Source of the DNA: Mucilaginibacter arboris | GTDB taxonomy: Bacteria > Bacteroidota > Bacteroidia > Sphingobacteriales > Sphingobacteriaceae | DNA length: 64,000 nucleotides | Direction: 5' to 3' | Assembly: GCF_009754915.1 (NCBI RefSeq) | Contig: NZ_WPIK01000005.1 | Location: 62,001 to 126,000 of the forward strand | In this document: positions 28,869 to 37,293 of the stretch, in pieces | Numbering within the stretch: the stretch's first letter is position 1 | Layout: every line of letters begins with the position of its first letter | Position numbers and translations under genes: made by a program | The notes under the pieces: model-generated | The model's database searches: none | The model's input: only the letters and a program-made list of their open reading frames with translations | Told to the model about the DNA's origin: nothing

Positions 28869-28998
28869 GTTTTTGGGTGGTAAAAGAAGTATTAGGGTTG
28901 AAGTTTTAAGCTGTTAAGGATAATTCAGCAATATTAATTCTGTAAAAAAGGGATTGTAAAACTCATACAGGCAAAATTAATAAATCAACATTCATCTT

Positions 28999-29688
28999 AT
29001 GAAACAAATCCTTCTGTTAACCTTTTTAACAGCACCGTGTATAGCTAAACTATTTGCACAAAATGCAAATAGTATTCGTGCTTTTGAAGCTGCTGAACAT
29101 ATTGGTAAAACAGTGACCGTAACAGCAACTGTAATAAATGTTAAACATATTCCACAATCTAAAACAATATCATTAGGCTTAAGTGATTGGCGTAATAAAG
29201 ACGAATTACTCACTCTTGTAATCCATCAAAAACATTATTCAAAATCCTATTATAATTACTTACGAAGCTTAAATGGGAAATTAACCATGTTTACAGGAAA
29301 GGTGCTTTTGTTTAAAGGCCAACTAACGATTAACATGGAGGGAAGTATGACGAAAATTGGAATCAGCGAAATAATTCCAATTAATATTGGCGTGCCTATT
29401 GTACCTATATCTGTCCCTTTAAAAGATGTGCATAAGTATATTGGAGAATATGTTTCAATCTGCGACATGGCTTATGATTATAAAATAGTTGGAGACAGTG
29501 TGTTTTTAAATGTAGGGGCAAATTATCCTAACCAAAACATCACTGTTAGTGTTTCGCGTAAAGTTTTACCCAGACCAGAAGAAATAAACGGTAAGCGCAT
29601 CTGCTTTGATGGTATAATAACGTTACTTGATAACAGACCAACGATTTCAATTAATGAGAAGCAGCGTAATAACATAAATGTTAAATAA
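28999..29688 (+). CDS. Secreted protein with tandem OB-fold-like domains
   Basis: 229 residues with a signal peptide (MKQILLLTFLTAPCIAKLFA). Two repeats resemble OB-fold domains of exported nucleic-acid-binding-type proteins: first AFEAAEHIGKTVTVTATVINV (about 29-49), second VHKYIGEYVSICDMAYDYKIV with FLNVGANYPNQNITVSV. The second has the FLNxG-yPNQ-type strand typical of this group. The ligand is unknown and nuclease residues are absent. The composition is AT-rich. It follows a GAAGT-type interspersed motif (28879) and precedes a 1 kb gene-free repeat tract. Confidence 0.7.
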   Translation: MKQILLLTFLTAPCIAKLFAQNANSIRAFEAAEHIGKTVTVTATVINVKHIPQSKTISLGLSDWRNKDELLTLVIHQKHYSKSYYNYLRSLNGKLTMFTGKVLLFKGQLTINMEGSMTKIGISEIIPINIGVPIVPISVPLKDVHKYIGEYVSICDMAYDYKIVGDSVFLNVGANYPNQNITVSVSRKVLPRPEEINGKRICFDGIITLLDNRPTISINEKQRNNINVK

Positions 29689-30761
29689 GATGAAGTTGTT
29701 TAAACTTTTAGGCTTCGTTTAAATAGGTACAAGGCCCTTCGATAGGTTCAGGACCGTGCCCATGCTTCTTTTACCGGATAAAAATTGGTGTTTGCCTGCA
29801 TTTAAATAATCAAAAAAACAATGGTCAACATTTTTAGGTGATAAAAGAAGCATCAGCCTAAAAATCAAAAAACCAGGGCCTGTTTAAAATTTATTCCCTA
29901 ATTTTTTGTATGCCCTTTTTTTGGCTAAAGCCGCTGCCTGTGTTTCTACCACCCACGGCCTGAAGGCCGTGGCAATTTTAAAGCGTAGTTTTTACGACAA
30001 CCTTTGTTTACCAATGCTGGATTGCCCTGTGCGGACAGGACGCCCGGGCCATGTTCTAATTATTGGCGGTTGCCACGGCCTTCAGGCCGTGGACAAAGGA
30101 TAACCGGCAACGGGCTTTAGCTAAAACATTTAAAAAAATCATGGCACAAAAGGGGCATCAAACAAAAGGACAAAATTTAAACAGGCCCTAACATTTTTGA
30201 GGTGATAAAAGAAACATCAACTACAGAAATTAAAAACCAGCGGTTAATATTTTTTAAGCGATAAAAGAAGCATCAACCTAAAAAAAATGGGCCAGAAAAA
30301 AAAGTTTAAACAACTTCAAGATTAAAACCCCTGCTGGTTCTAATTTTTCAATTCCGCTTTGTATAAAAGAAGGATAAAACGGATTTATGTAACGGAAAGG
30401 ACTTTGACAGAAATAATGGAAATGATTTCTGTTTGACTTGGATTTCTAAGCCAATGATTTTTAATCACCTTGTCGCTTAGTTTATTGCAAAATGTGGAGT
30501 AAATTTTTAGGTGATAAAAGAAGCATTTGTATTAATAGAAAAGGTATAAGTTATTTTAATTGGATTAGAAAAATTCTCCTGCCCGGGTTTGTAACCCGAG
30601 ACCTTTGAACTAATGATTTTTAATCATTTTAAAACTAATCGAAACTTTTGCCTTAAAAGAAGCATCAACAAAAAAAGTTGTTTTAATATAACCAAGAACG
30701 GCTTTTATTTGATGCAGTTTTTTATAATACTGGATGCAATTCATATAAATCGCCCCTACAT
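29689..30761. other. 1.07 kb gene-free tract packed with repeats
   Basis: No convincing gene is present; the open frames are small and unlike proteins. The tract holds six GAAGC-type motifs (29761 minus; 29840, 30204, 30260, 30513, 30652 plus), a 315-bp element with terminal inverted repeats (29875-30189), and a hairpin CCCGGGTTTGTAACCCGAG near 30584-30602. Several plus-orientation copies show the extended form with a T-tract (TTTTTAGGTGATAAAAG). It looks like a hotspot for repeat accumulation between a plus-strand and a minus-strand gene. Confidence 0.75.
29875..30189. mobile_element. MITE-like element with internal REP palindromes
   Basis: Terminal inverted repeats AGGGCCTGTTTAAAATTT (29875-29892) and AAAATTTAAACAGGCCCT (30172-30189) bound a 315-bp unit. 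Inside, two palindromes CCACGGCCTGAAGGCCGTGG (29953-29972) and CCACGGCCTTCAGGCCGTGG (30073-30092) are inverted to each other and flanked by related GGCTAAAGCC / GGGCTTTAGC sequence, like a REPIN. No transposase is encoded, so it would depend on a partner elsewhere. No clear target-site duplication is seen. Confidence 0.65.
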
Positions 30762-31646
30762 TTACCACACAAATTTATCCTTAATTTCTACCGTTTTTGC
30801 CTGGTCGCTGCTGCTGCCATAATTACCCTGGCTTCCACCCATACCGCCGCCACGTCCGCCGCGCATGCCGCCACCGCCGCCCCTCATCCCACCACCACCG
30901 TTCATGCCACCGCCACGCATACCGCCACCGCCCATGCCACCCATTCCGCCTGCTTCTCCTGAAGGGCGTAAACCATCGTGGCTGCCTTTTGCAGCACTAA
31001 AACTATTGATTTTGATATCAAATAGCCAGGGCTTGCCATTTGTATTATCGATATGCAACATTTTTATCGGTATAGCTGCTTCGTACACCAAAGCGCCTTT
31101 ATCATCCATATTCAATACTGTTTTTATGCCATAAGTATTGGCGGTGGTAATATGGTCGGTTTCAATATCTTTAAATCCTTTTACTTCTATATCGCGCAGC
31201 TTCAGTAAATCTGCTTTGCGCTGTTCTTCCATATTTTCCTGTTTTAACTGCTGCTCGGTAATGGCGTTATCCATTTTAGGCATTACATATAAGCTGTTTT
31301 CATCCTGTTCCGGCGAAGGAAAAGTTAAACTATAAGTTTCTTTCTTTTTTCCCTCGGGATTAAAAGCTAAGGTAATCCCGTTCCGCATGGCCTGCTCCTG
31401 CTGCCCGCGGTTTTCAATCCGGATTGCAAAATAGAGGTTCTCCTTATCGTCTGCAAAACCATAATGCAGCCTTTTCGCTTCATTGTAATAGTTCAGGCTG
31501 TCGCCCCAATCTTTTAAATTGCCATCAACCTGGATACTGTGTTCCGGCTTGCTAATAATTTTAAGGTTTGATTTAGATTGGGAAAAAACATGCGAAACTG
31601 ATACTGATAGTACAGCGGACAGCAGGAAAAAAGAAAGGGTTTTCAT
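30762..31646 (-). CDS. Secreted CBM9-like protein with Gly/Met-rich tail
   Basis: 294 residues with a signal peptide (about 1-22, ending HVFSQ). Residues about 28-215 look like a carbohydrate-binding family 9-type beta domain: IQVDGNLKDWGDSLNYYNE, then LYFAIRIENRG and GALVYEAAIPIKML. The last third is nearly pure glycine, methionine and arginine repeats (GGMRGGG-type, about 225-270), then ends with EIKDKFVW. The tail gives a shadow proline-rich frame on the other strand, which is not a gene. An ACAGT-type motif lies at 31114-31128. Glycan-binding is family inference. Confidence 0.75.
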   Translation of the reverse strand: MKTLSFFLLSAVLSVSVSHVFSQSKSNLKIISKPEHSIQVDGNLKDWGDSLNYYNEAKRLHYGFADDKENLYFAIRIENRGQQEQAMRNGITLAFNPEGKKKETYSLTFPSPEQDENSLYVMPKMDNAITEQQLKQENMEEQRKADLLKLRDIEVKGFKDIETDHITTANTYGIKTVLNMDDKGALVYEAAIPIKMLHIDNTNGKPWLFDIKINSFSAAKGSHDGLRPSGEAGGMGGMGGGGMRGGGMNGGGGMRGGGGGMRGGRGGGMGGSQGNYGSSSDQAKTVEIKDKFVW

Positions 31647-31732
31647 TTGCAGGATTATGAATTTTTTCGTTCAGACTAATTTTAAAACAAATGGTTTTAG
31701 GTATTTTTCAAATATCCGATTTTTATTTTCGT

Positions 31733-31740
31733 TAGATTTG
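31733..31740 (+). promoter_or_regulatory. -7 promoter box for clpS
   Basis: TAGATTTG matches TAnnTTTG and ends 8 nt before the clpS ATG, implying a very short or absent leader. No good -33 box is visible. Confidence 0.5.
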
Positions 31741-31748
31741 CTATCAAT

Positions 31749-32030
31749 ATGTCAACAGAGATTAAAGAAGAAAGCTTCACCCTGGAAGAATTGTTGGCCG
31801 GCTTAAAAGAAAGCCACCGGCTGATATTATGGAATGACGAGGTCAACTCTTTCGATCATGTAATTTACTGCTTAATGAAGTATTTGGATTACAACGATGC
31901 CCAGGCAGAAAAAATTGCCTGGGAAGTACATACCAAAGGAAAATGCGCTATTTTAGAAGGCTCTTTTACAGAAGTAGAAGTTTACCGCAAAATTTTACAG
32001 CAGGAAGGCCTAACAGTTTCGGTAGAATAA
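31749..32030 (+). CDS. clpS: ClpS adaptor protein
   Basis: 93 residues. The core LILWNDEVNSFDHVIYCLMKYLDYNDAQAEKIAWEVHTKGKCAIL is the ClpS fold with the N-degron pocket residues (N-D in WNDEVN, and H/C residues). ClpS binds ClpA or ClpC and delivers N-end-rule substrates for degradation. Length and motif order match Bacteroidota ClpS. It is followed by a pair of inverted interspersed motifs and the AI-2E-type gene. Confidence 0.93.
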   Translation: MSTEIKEESFTLEELLAGLKESHRLILWNDEVNSFDHVIYCLMKYLDYNDAQAEKIAWEVHTKGKCAILEGSFTEVEVYRKILQQEGLTVSVE

Positions 32031-32038
32031 ACCGGGGC

Positions 32039-32156
32039 ATACTTCTTTTACCGGCATAAAAACTTAAACCTTATCGGGTTAATGCGGTTATGCTATTTTA
32101 ACTTAGTACCAAACCTGCAACAGCTATCCATTTTTTATCATGGTAAAAGAAGCATT
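32039..32156. repeat. Inverted motif pair between clpS and the AI-2E-family gene
   Basis: ATACTTCTTTTACC (32039-32052) and GGTAAAAGAAGCATT (32142-32156) face each other about 90 nt apart, with outward-to-inward symmetry of the extended arms (CGGCATAAAAAC on the left, TTTTTTATCATGG on the right). It fills most of the gap between two same-direction genes. Confidence 0.7.
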
Positions 32157-32179
32157 TGCATTTATAAAGCCCAGAAAAT

Positions 32180-33274
32180 ATGCTCATCAAACAATACCCG
32201 TTTTACCTTAAATCTACCGTTATCCTGTTTGGGGTATCACTTTTTGTAATGGTGCTTTACATGCTGGCCGACCTGCTGGTGCCTCTGGGTTTCTCTATTT
32301 TATTAGCTATTCTGCTCAACCCCTTATACAACAAGCTTAGGCATTTTAAAATAAACAAGGTTGTTGCCATTGCACTCACCCTGCTGGGCCTGGTTATTTT
32401 TATAGCTGCGGTATTGTATTTTCTATCTTCGCAAATGATCCAGTTTGGCGATACTTTACCCGCATTAAAAGCTAAAGGCGGACAAATTATTATCCAGATA
32501 GAAGCATGGATACAGCATACTTTTGGAATGAGCATCCAGAAGCAGATGCAGTTATTAAATGAAGCAGCCAACAATAACAAAGGCTTGGTTGGCCAAACTA
32601 TCGGAAGTTTATTTGGCCTGTTCAGTGTACTATTTTTAATACCTGTCTATATTTTTTTACTGTTATTTTATAAAAAACTGATCCTTAATTTTTTGTACGA
32701 GGTTTTCTCCGAAGAAAACACACAAAGTGTAGCCGAAATTTTAAACCAGACCAAAACTGCTATTCAAAGTTATATTGTTGGTTTACTGATTGAAGCATTA
32801 ATTGTAGCCGTTCTTAATGCTGCTGCTTTGTTTTTGTTAGGTGTAAAATATGCATTACTGATAGGTGTTATTGGCGCTATTTTAAATATGCTGCCTTACA
32901 TTGGCGGCATTATTGCCATTGCATTGCCTATATTAATAGCAACGGTAACTAAAGATGGGTACGGCACGCAATTAGGCATCATCATCGCTTACTCTGTTAT
33001 ACAGTTTATTGATAATAATATTTTGGTCCCGCGCATTGTTTCTTCCAAAGTACAAATCAACGCCTTGATTTCTATTATTATTGTTTTGTTAGGCGGCGCT
33101 TTGTGGGGCGTTTCGGGCATGTTCCTTTCTATTCCGATGGTTGCTGTGTTAAAAATTATTTTTGACCGGATTGAGGACCTTAAACCCTGGGGGAAATTAT
33201 TGGGAGATGAAATACCAACGCAGCACATGGGCCAGATTTGGAAACTACGGCGTAGAAAAAAAATTGTAGCTTAA
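32180..33274 (+). CDS. AI-2E family transporter
   Basis: 364 residues with about eight membrane segments and the family signature at the C-terminus: LIGVIGAILNMLPYIGGIIAIALPILIA and AYSVIQFIDNNILVPRIV, then SMFLSIPMVAVLKIIFDR-type sequence. The superfamily includes TqsA and Na+/H+-antiporter-like proteins; the substrate cannot be told from sequence. It stands alone, 150 nt after clpS. A GAAGT-type motif in reverse orientation overlaps its stop codon region (33274-33288). Confidence 0.9.
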   Translation: MLIKQYPFYLKSTVILFGVSLFVMVLYMLADLLVPLGFSILLAILLNPLYNKLRHFKINKVVAIALTLLGLVIFIAAVLYFLSSQMIQFGDTLPALKAKGGQIIIQIEAWIQHTFGMSIQKQMQLLNEAANNNKGLVGQTIGSLFGLFSVLFLIPVYIFLLLFYKKLILNFLYEVFSEENTQSVAEILNQTKTAIQSYIVGLLIEALIVAVLNAAALFLLGVKYALLIGVIGAILNMLPYIGGIIAIALPILIATVTKDGYGTQLGIIIAYSVIQFIDNNILVPRIVSSKVQINALISIIIVLLGGALWGVSGMFLSIPMVAVLKIIFDRIEDLKPWGKLLGDEIPTQHMGQIWKLRRRKKIVA

Positions 33275-33337
33275 ATACTTCTTTTATCCCCTAAAATACT
33301 GTAACCGCAACTACTTTTTTAAGTTCAACCAAAACCA

Positions 33338-34003
33338 ATGGCAAAAAAAAATGTAAAATACGTAGATGCCCATCACCGGCAAATTATTGCACTTGCTGCT
33401 GCATTAATTACTTACTTTTTTACGCGTAAGTTAGCATTACCAATCAATTTAATGCTTACATGGATTAGCTATGCCTTTAGTATTTTATTCATAAGCTGGA
33501 TTTTTATTCTCTCCACACATCCAAAAGATGTTAGAAAAACAGCTAAACTGGAAGATTCGAGTTTAACGTTTATCTTCTTTTTTATTGTTTCTTCGGCTTT
33601 TGCAAGCTTGTTTGCCGTTGTTTTGCTTTTGCAATCGATTAAAGGAAAATCTCCCGAACAAATCACAGCTCACGTTATGCTTTCTATTGCTTCCGTTGCA
33701 ATTTCCTGGTGGCTAACACATACTGTTTTTACCATACGTTACGCACATCTTTATTATGGTGACAGAGATGGAATAGAGGGATATGATGGCGGACTGGATT
33801 TTCCGAAAGAACCAGAACCTGATTATATGGATTTCGTTTATTTCGCTTTCGTTATCGGGATGACGTTCCAAGTTTCTGATGTCGAGATCAGTTCCCGCAA
33901 AATCAGGAGGTTAGCTTGGGCACACGGTATCTTATCTTTTGTTTTTAATACCGTAATTGTAGCTTTGAGTATCAACATCATCTCCGGATTATTTGCACAT
34001 TAA
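33338..34003 (+). CDS. DUF1345 domain-containing membrane protein
   Basis: 221 residues with five or six membrane helices. DUF1345 hallmarks are the WLTHTVFTIRYAHLYYGD block and YFAFVIGMTFQVSDVEISSRKIRRLAWAHGILSFVFNTVIVAL at the C-terminus. Function is unknown. Its stop codon TAA (34001-34003) is the first three bases of an interspersed GAAGC-type motif copy, and an ACAGT-type copy lies at 33719-33733. Confidence 0.88.
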   Translation: MAKKNVKYVDAHHRQIIALAAALITYFFTRKLALPINLMLTWISYAFSILFISWIFILSTHPKDVRKTAKLEDSSLTFIFFFIVSSAFASLFAVVLLLQSIKGKSPEQITAHVMLSIASVAISWWLTHTVFTIRYAHLYYGDRDGIEGYDGGLDFPKEPEPDYMDFVYFAFVIGMTFQVSDVEISSRKIRRLAWAHGILSFVFNTVIVALSINIISGLFAH

Positions 34004-34054
34004 AAGAAGCATTAGGTTGATTTCCACTTAAAAATTCAAGATCAAATTATTTTT

Positions 34055-34846
34055 ATGGAACTTGGTATCAAAAATAAAGTAGCAGTGGTTTTAGCTGCAA
34101 GCAAAGGATTAGGCCGCGCAGCAGCAGAAACTTTGGCAGCCGAAGGTGTGCGGGTAGTAATCGGTTCGAGAAACAAAGAAGATCTTGAAAAAACAGCACA
34201 GGAAATCAGCGAAAAAACAGGAAGCCAGGTGATCGGTATTCCGGTAGATGTAACCAATGCGGCACAAGCAGAAGATTTTATTGCAAAAGCAGCCGAACAT
34301 TTTGGGCAGATTGATATTTTGGTAAACAACGCCGGCGGACCGCCTTTTGGGCCAGTAGAAAGTTTTGATGAAAGCCAATGGCAAGCTGCTTTTGAACTGA
34401 ATTTATTAAGTACCGTGCGGATAACGCGCTTAGTATTGCCACATCTTAAAAAAACCGGCAGCGGCAGGATCATCAATATCGTCAGCATGTCTGTTAAATC
34501 GGTACTGGATAATTCTGTGCTTTCTACCAGCATCCGAATGGGCGTGGTTGGCATGGCTAAAATGCTGGCTGATGAAGTTGGGCCGGACCAAATTACAGTA
34601 AACAATGTTTGCCCGGGAATGATTTTAACTGACCGTATCCGAAGTTCAGGCATCAAAAAAGAACTGGAAGCAGGCATGACGGAAGAAGAAGCATTACAGT
34701 CAAGAGCCAAAAATATTCCATTACGAAGGATTGGCAAACCGGAAGAATTAGCCGCTTTAATTGCATTTTTAGCATCAGAAAAAGCTTCGTACATTACCGG
34801 CACCACTATCCAGGTGGATGGCGGCGTGGTAAGAAGCATTTTTTAA
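34055..34846 (+). CDS. SDR-family oxidoreductase with atypical active site
   Basis: 263 residues of a short-chain dehydrogenase fold: ASKGLGRAAAETLA (16-29) as cofactor glycine motif, DILVNNAGGPPFGP with the NNAG motif, GRIINIVSMS with the catalytic serine, NVCPGMILTDR, and TGTTIQVDGG at the end. The usual Tyr-x-x-x-Lys pair is missing: the region after the serine reads VLDNSVLSTSIRMGVVG, so Tyr and Lys are replaced. Sequences of this group are known to be SDR-like with such a change and their activity is uncertain. It precedes a Gfo/Idh gene by 22 nt. Confidence 0.9.
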   Translation: MELGIKNKVAVVLAASKGLGRAAAETLAAEGVRVVIGSRNKEDLEKTAQEISEKTGSQVIGIPVDVTNAAQAEDFIAKAAEHFGQIDILVNNAGGPPFGPVESFDESQWQAAFELNLLSTVRITRLVLPHLKKTGSGRIINIVSMSVKSVLDNSVLSTSIRMGVVGMAKMLADEVGPDQITVNNVCPGMILTDRIRSSGIKKELEAGMTEEEALQSRAKNIPLRRIGKPEELAALIAFLASEKASYITGTTIQVDGGVVRSIF

Positions 34847-34868
34847 TACATCAATTTAAATTCTCAAA

Positions 34869-35882
34869 ATGGATCAACCTATCAAAACCGGCTTATTGGC
34901 TTTCGGCATGTCTGGCCGCATATTTCATGCACCTTTTTTAAATGCAAATCCTGGTTTTAGCCTGGAAGCTGTTGCAGAGCGGCATACCAAAAAAGCTGCC
35001 CAATTTTATCCAAACATAAAAAGTTATGATACTTTAGAAGAAGTGATCAACCATCCGGACTTGGAACTGGTCGTAGTAAATACGCCAAATTACACGCATT
35101 TTGAATTGGCAAAACAAGTATTACAAGCAGGCAAACATGTGCTGATTGAGAAACCAATTGCTGCAACGGCAGCAGAAGCCAAAGCATTATTTGATTTAGG
35201 CCGGGCCGTAAACCGCGAAGTTTTTGTTTACCAGAACCGCCGTTGGGACAGTGATTTTAAGGCGGTAAAAGAAGTATTGGAAATGAATTATTTAGGGAAA
35301 CTGATTGAAGTTCATTTTAGATACGACCGCTGGCGGCCGGAAATTGGGCCGAAAGCATTTAAAGAAAAGCCAATGCCTGCAAGCGGGATCTTGTATGATT
35401 TAGGCCCGCACTTATTAGATCAAGTCATTAGTTTGTTTGGAAAACCCATCGCTTTCAGTAAAAATACCGGCAGTTTCCGTCATTTAACAGAAGTTCCTGA
35501 TTATACCTCCGTTCATCTTCAATATCCTGAAAACCTTAATATTTTTGTAACGGCAAGCTTACTGGTGGCCAACCCTTTACCTGCTTTTGTAATACATGGA
35601 ACACGTGGTAGCTTTATAAAAAAGCGTGCTGATGTACAGGAAGCACAGTTAGACAAAGGCATGTCGCCTTTAGATTTGGCTTATGGCTTGGAAGAACCCG
35701 GAATGGACGGCGAACTAACCTGCATCGACCCGGAAACTGAAACGATGGAAGCAACTAAAATCCCTTCCATGAAAGGTGATTTTATGGCTATTTTTGATGC
35801 CGTTTATCACAGTATCTGTGAAGGAAAACCTTTTCCGGTAACGGAAGAAGATATTCTGACACAGTTAGCGATTATTGAATAA
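34869..35882 (+). CDS. Gfo/Idh/MocA family oxidoreductase
   Basis: 337 residues with an N-terminal Rossmann domain (LLAFGMSGRIFHAPFLNANPGF) and the diagnostic EKPIAATAAEAKALF of the GFO_IDH_MocA family, then the C-terminal alpha/beta domain (GILYDLGPHLLDQVISLFG). It likely acts on a sugar or polyol with NAD(P). It lies close behind the SDR gene and may work with it. A GAAGT-type motif (35264-35278) is in the coding region, and its stop TAA lies in an ACAG-type motif copy, followed by a second copy at 35891. Confidence 0.92.
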   Translation: MDQPIKTGLLAFGMSGRIFHAPFLNANPGFSLEAVAERHTKKAAQFYPNIKSYDTLEEVINHPDLELVVVNTPNYTHFELAKQVLQAGKHVLIEKPIAATAAEAKALFDLGRAVNREVFVYQNRRWDSDFKAVKEVLEMNYLGKLIEVHFRYDRWRPEIGPKAFKEKPMPASGILYDLGPHLLDQVISLFGKPIAFSKNTGSFRHLTEVPDYTSVHLQYPENLNIFVTASLLVANPLPAFVIHGTRGSFIKKRADVQEAQLDKGMSPLDLAYGLEEPGMDGELTCIDPETETMEATKIPSMKGDFMAIFDAVYHSICEGKPFPVTEEDILTQLAIIE

Positions 35883-35924
35883 AAACAGGTGCTAAAAACA
35901 GCATCGCTAAAACAAATTCCCTGC

Positions 35925-36419
35925 ATGAAACCCTTATATTTTTTATTCCTGTTCCTTGGTTTTACTTTAACCGCCTGCTCGCAGGATGCACCGCTCAACA
36001 AAGATATTCCGCCGTATAAAATCCTTACTTCTGATAGTGTTTATGTTACGCCTGCCAATCTTAAAAAGAATATACCGGTAATGATTATGTACTTTGCGCC
36101 CGATTGCCCGCATTGCCAGCACATGACGATGGAAATCACCAAGCACATTAAAGAATTTGGCAATACACAAATTGTGATGATCAGCTTTGTTAATCCGCAG
36201 GTACAGTTTAAAGCGCTTCCTAAATTTGTGAAGGATTACCAGCTTCAAAAATATCCAAACATACTTGTAGGAACAGAAGGATATACCTATGTAGTACAGA
36301 AATTTTATCAGGTAAGAACTACGCCATACTTTGCTGTTTATGATAAAAAGCATAAGCTGGTAGAAACTTTTGCTAAAATCCCTGAAGTACAGGATTTAGT
36401 TAAAGCAGTTAAAGAGTAA
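35925..36419 (+). CDS. Thioredoxin-like lipoprotein (TlpA/ResA type)
   Basis: 164 residues from ATG 35925, which begins a lipoprotein signal peptide (MKPLYFLFLFLGFTLTAC, C18 lipidated). An in-frame GTG at 35889 would add 12 codons that overlap an interspersed motif and is rejected. The domain is thioredoxin-like with the redox motif in YFAPDCPHCQHM (CPHC) and a cis-Pro region RTTPYFAVYD. It probably acts as a periplasmic thiol reductase or oxidase. It follows the Gfo/Idh gene by about 40 nt. Confidence 0.88.
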   Translation: MKPLYFLFLFLGFTLTACSQDAPLNKDIPPYKILTSDSVYVTPANLKKNIPVMIMYFAPDCPHCQHMTMEITKHIKEFGNTQIVMISFVNPQVQFKALPKFVKDYQLQKYPNILVGTEGYTYVVQKFYQVRTTPYFAVYDKKHKLVETFAKIPEVQDLVKAVKE

Positions 36420-36428
36420 TTTTTATCT

Positions 36429-36443
36429 GGTAAAAGAAGCATT
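36429..36443 (+). repeat. Interspersed motif copy after the thioredoxin-like gene
   Basis: GGTAAAAGAAGCATT lies 10 nt after the stop, preceded by TTTTTATCT, so it carries the T-tract extended form. Confidence 0.85.
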
Positions 36444-36504
36444 AAGGCTTTTCACCTAAACAAAATCTTTCTGACTGGCTTCAACTTAAAACACTTCTTT
36501 TATC

Positions 36505-36726
36505 ATGAAAAAATTTAGTCTGATCATATTTATTGCTTCCGGGCTTGCTTTATCAGCCTGTAACAGTTCAGCAAAAACAGGTGGGGCACAGGCAGATTCC
36601 GGTTCGTATGGTAGTTCCGGCGCAAGCGATACCACAAAAGCTGTCCAAAGTTCTTCTATGGGCACAAGTGCTACCGGCAATGCTACCACATCTTCTGGCA
36701 GCGATACCAGCAAAACCGGCAATTAA
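36505..36726 (+). CDS. Small Ser/Thr-rich lipoprotein
   Basis: 73 residues: MKKFSLIIFIASGLALSAC is a lipoprotein signal with lipidation at C19; the remaining 54 residues are almost entirely Ser, Thr, Gly, Ala and Asp. No family is recognised. The ATG directly follows a reverse-orientation GAAGT-like motif (36491-36504). The gene is convergent with a NadR-like gene, and the two stop codons overlap by four bases. It may be a small surface or periplasmic lipoprotein. Confidence 0.65.
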   Translation: MKKFSLIIFIASGLALSACNSSAKTGGAQADSGSYGSSGASDTTKAVQSSSMGTSATGNATTSSGSDTSKTGN

Positions 36727-37268
36727 GCAGGTTTGTTAAAATTTAGTGCAGTAAAAGTATCAATTGCTTTTACTGCATTTTGAAACCGCTCCACCCCGAT
36801 TCCCGAAATTACCTGATAACTGGCATGGATCGCTTTCAGTTCCTGGTGCCAAACCTGCATAAAATATTCCCGCTGTGTTGGAAAGTTTCGCAGCGGGTCA
36901 TCCTGCCAGGGCATATCAATGTCCAGCAATACATAAAAATCGTAATGATGTTTGGGCAACTCCTCCAGCACTTCCTCTGGTGTTGAGCCGAATAAAGCAT
37001 CGCTCCAAATTTTTACAGTGATAAAAGTAGTATCGCAGATCAGCAGTTTGTTTGCTTTTGGCAGCAGTTCTTTTTCCAATGCCAACTGTCCGTAAAACAT
37101 GTTGATTTCATCTTGTAAAGTACAATCTGCTGCCAGGTTCTCACAATATCCACGTGCAAACTCTGGTACCCAAATGGTATGGTAGTACCCTGCCAGCCAT
37201 TTAGACATGGTAGATTTTCCGGTAGATTCTGGTCCGACGATGGCTATTTTTATAATATTTTGGTTCAT
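36723..37268 (-). CDS. NadR-like AAA ATPase / ribosylnicotinamide kinase
   Basis: 181 residues from ATG 37266-37268 (MNQNIIKIAIVGPESTGKST). The longer upstream frame runs into a REP-type repeat and is rejected. The P-loop GPESTGKST (12-20), EFARGY, QLALEKELL and LLDIDMPWQDDPLRN are the ribosylnicotinamide kinase signatures of NadR. It would phosphorylate nicotinamide riboside in NAD salvage. pnuC, a nicotinamide riboside transporter, is encoded just upstream on the same strand, which supports the assignment. No nucleotidyltransferase domain is present, so it is a single-domain kinase. Confidence 0.85.
   Translation of the reverse strand: MNQNIIKIAIVGPESTGKSTMSKWLAGYYHTIWVPEFARGYCENLAADCTLQDEINMFYGQLALEKELLPKANKLLICDTTFITVKIWSDALFGSTPEEVLEELPKHHYDFYVLLDIDMPWQDDPLRNFPTQREYFMQVWHQELKAIHASYQVISGIGVERFQNAVKAIDTFTALNFNKPA
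36747..36777. terminator. Hairpin terminator at the convergent gene junction
   Basis: TGCAGTAAAAG (36747-36757) pairs perfectly with CTTTTACTGCA (36767-36777), followed on the plus strand by TTTT. It lies within the last codons of the NadR-like gene and ends plus-strand transcription of the small lipoprotein gene. Confidence 0.7.
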
Positions 37269-37293
37269 TTTTTTGTTTATGTTGGATTTGTTT

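Noticed and set aside
29906-30103. 65-residue ORF in the MITE-like element
   Set aside because: It is read through the REP palindromes and has no protein-like pattern.
29761-30666. CRISPR array in the repeat-rich tract
   Set aside because: The repeats are short, irregularly spaced and in both orientations, and similar copies occur throughout the window.
30797-31335. Proline-rich plus-strand ORFs over the CBM9-like gene
   Set aside because: They are antisense shadows of the glycine-rich tail of the minus-strand gene.
36505-36726. Small Ser/Thr-rich gene as a RiPP precursor
   Set aside because: It has a lipoprotein signal peptide and no modifying enzyme beside it.
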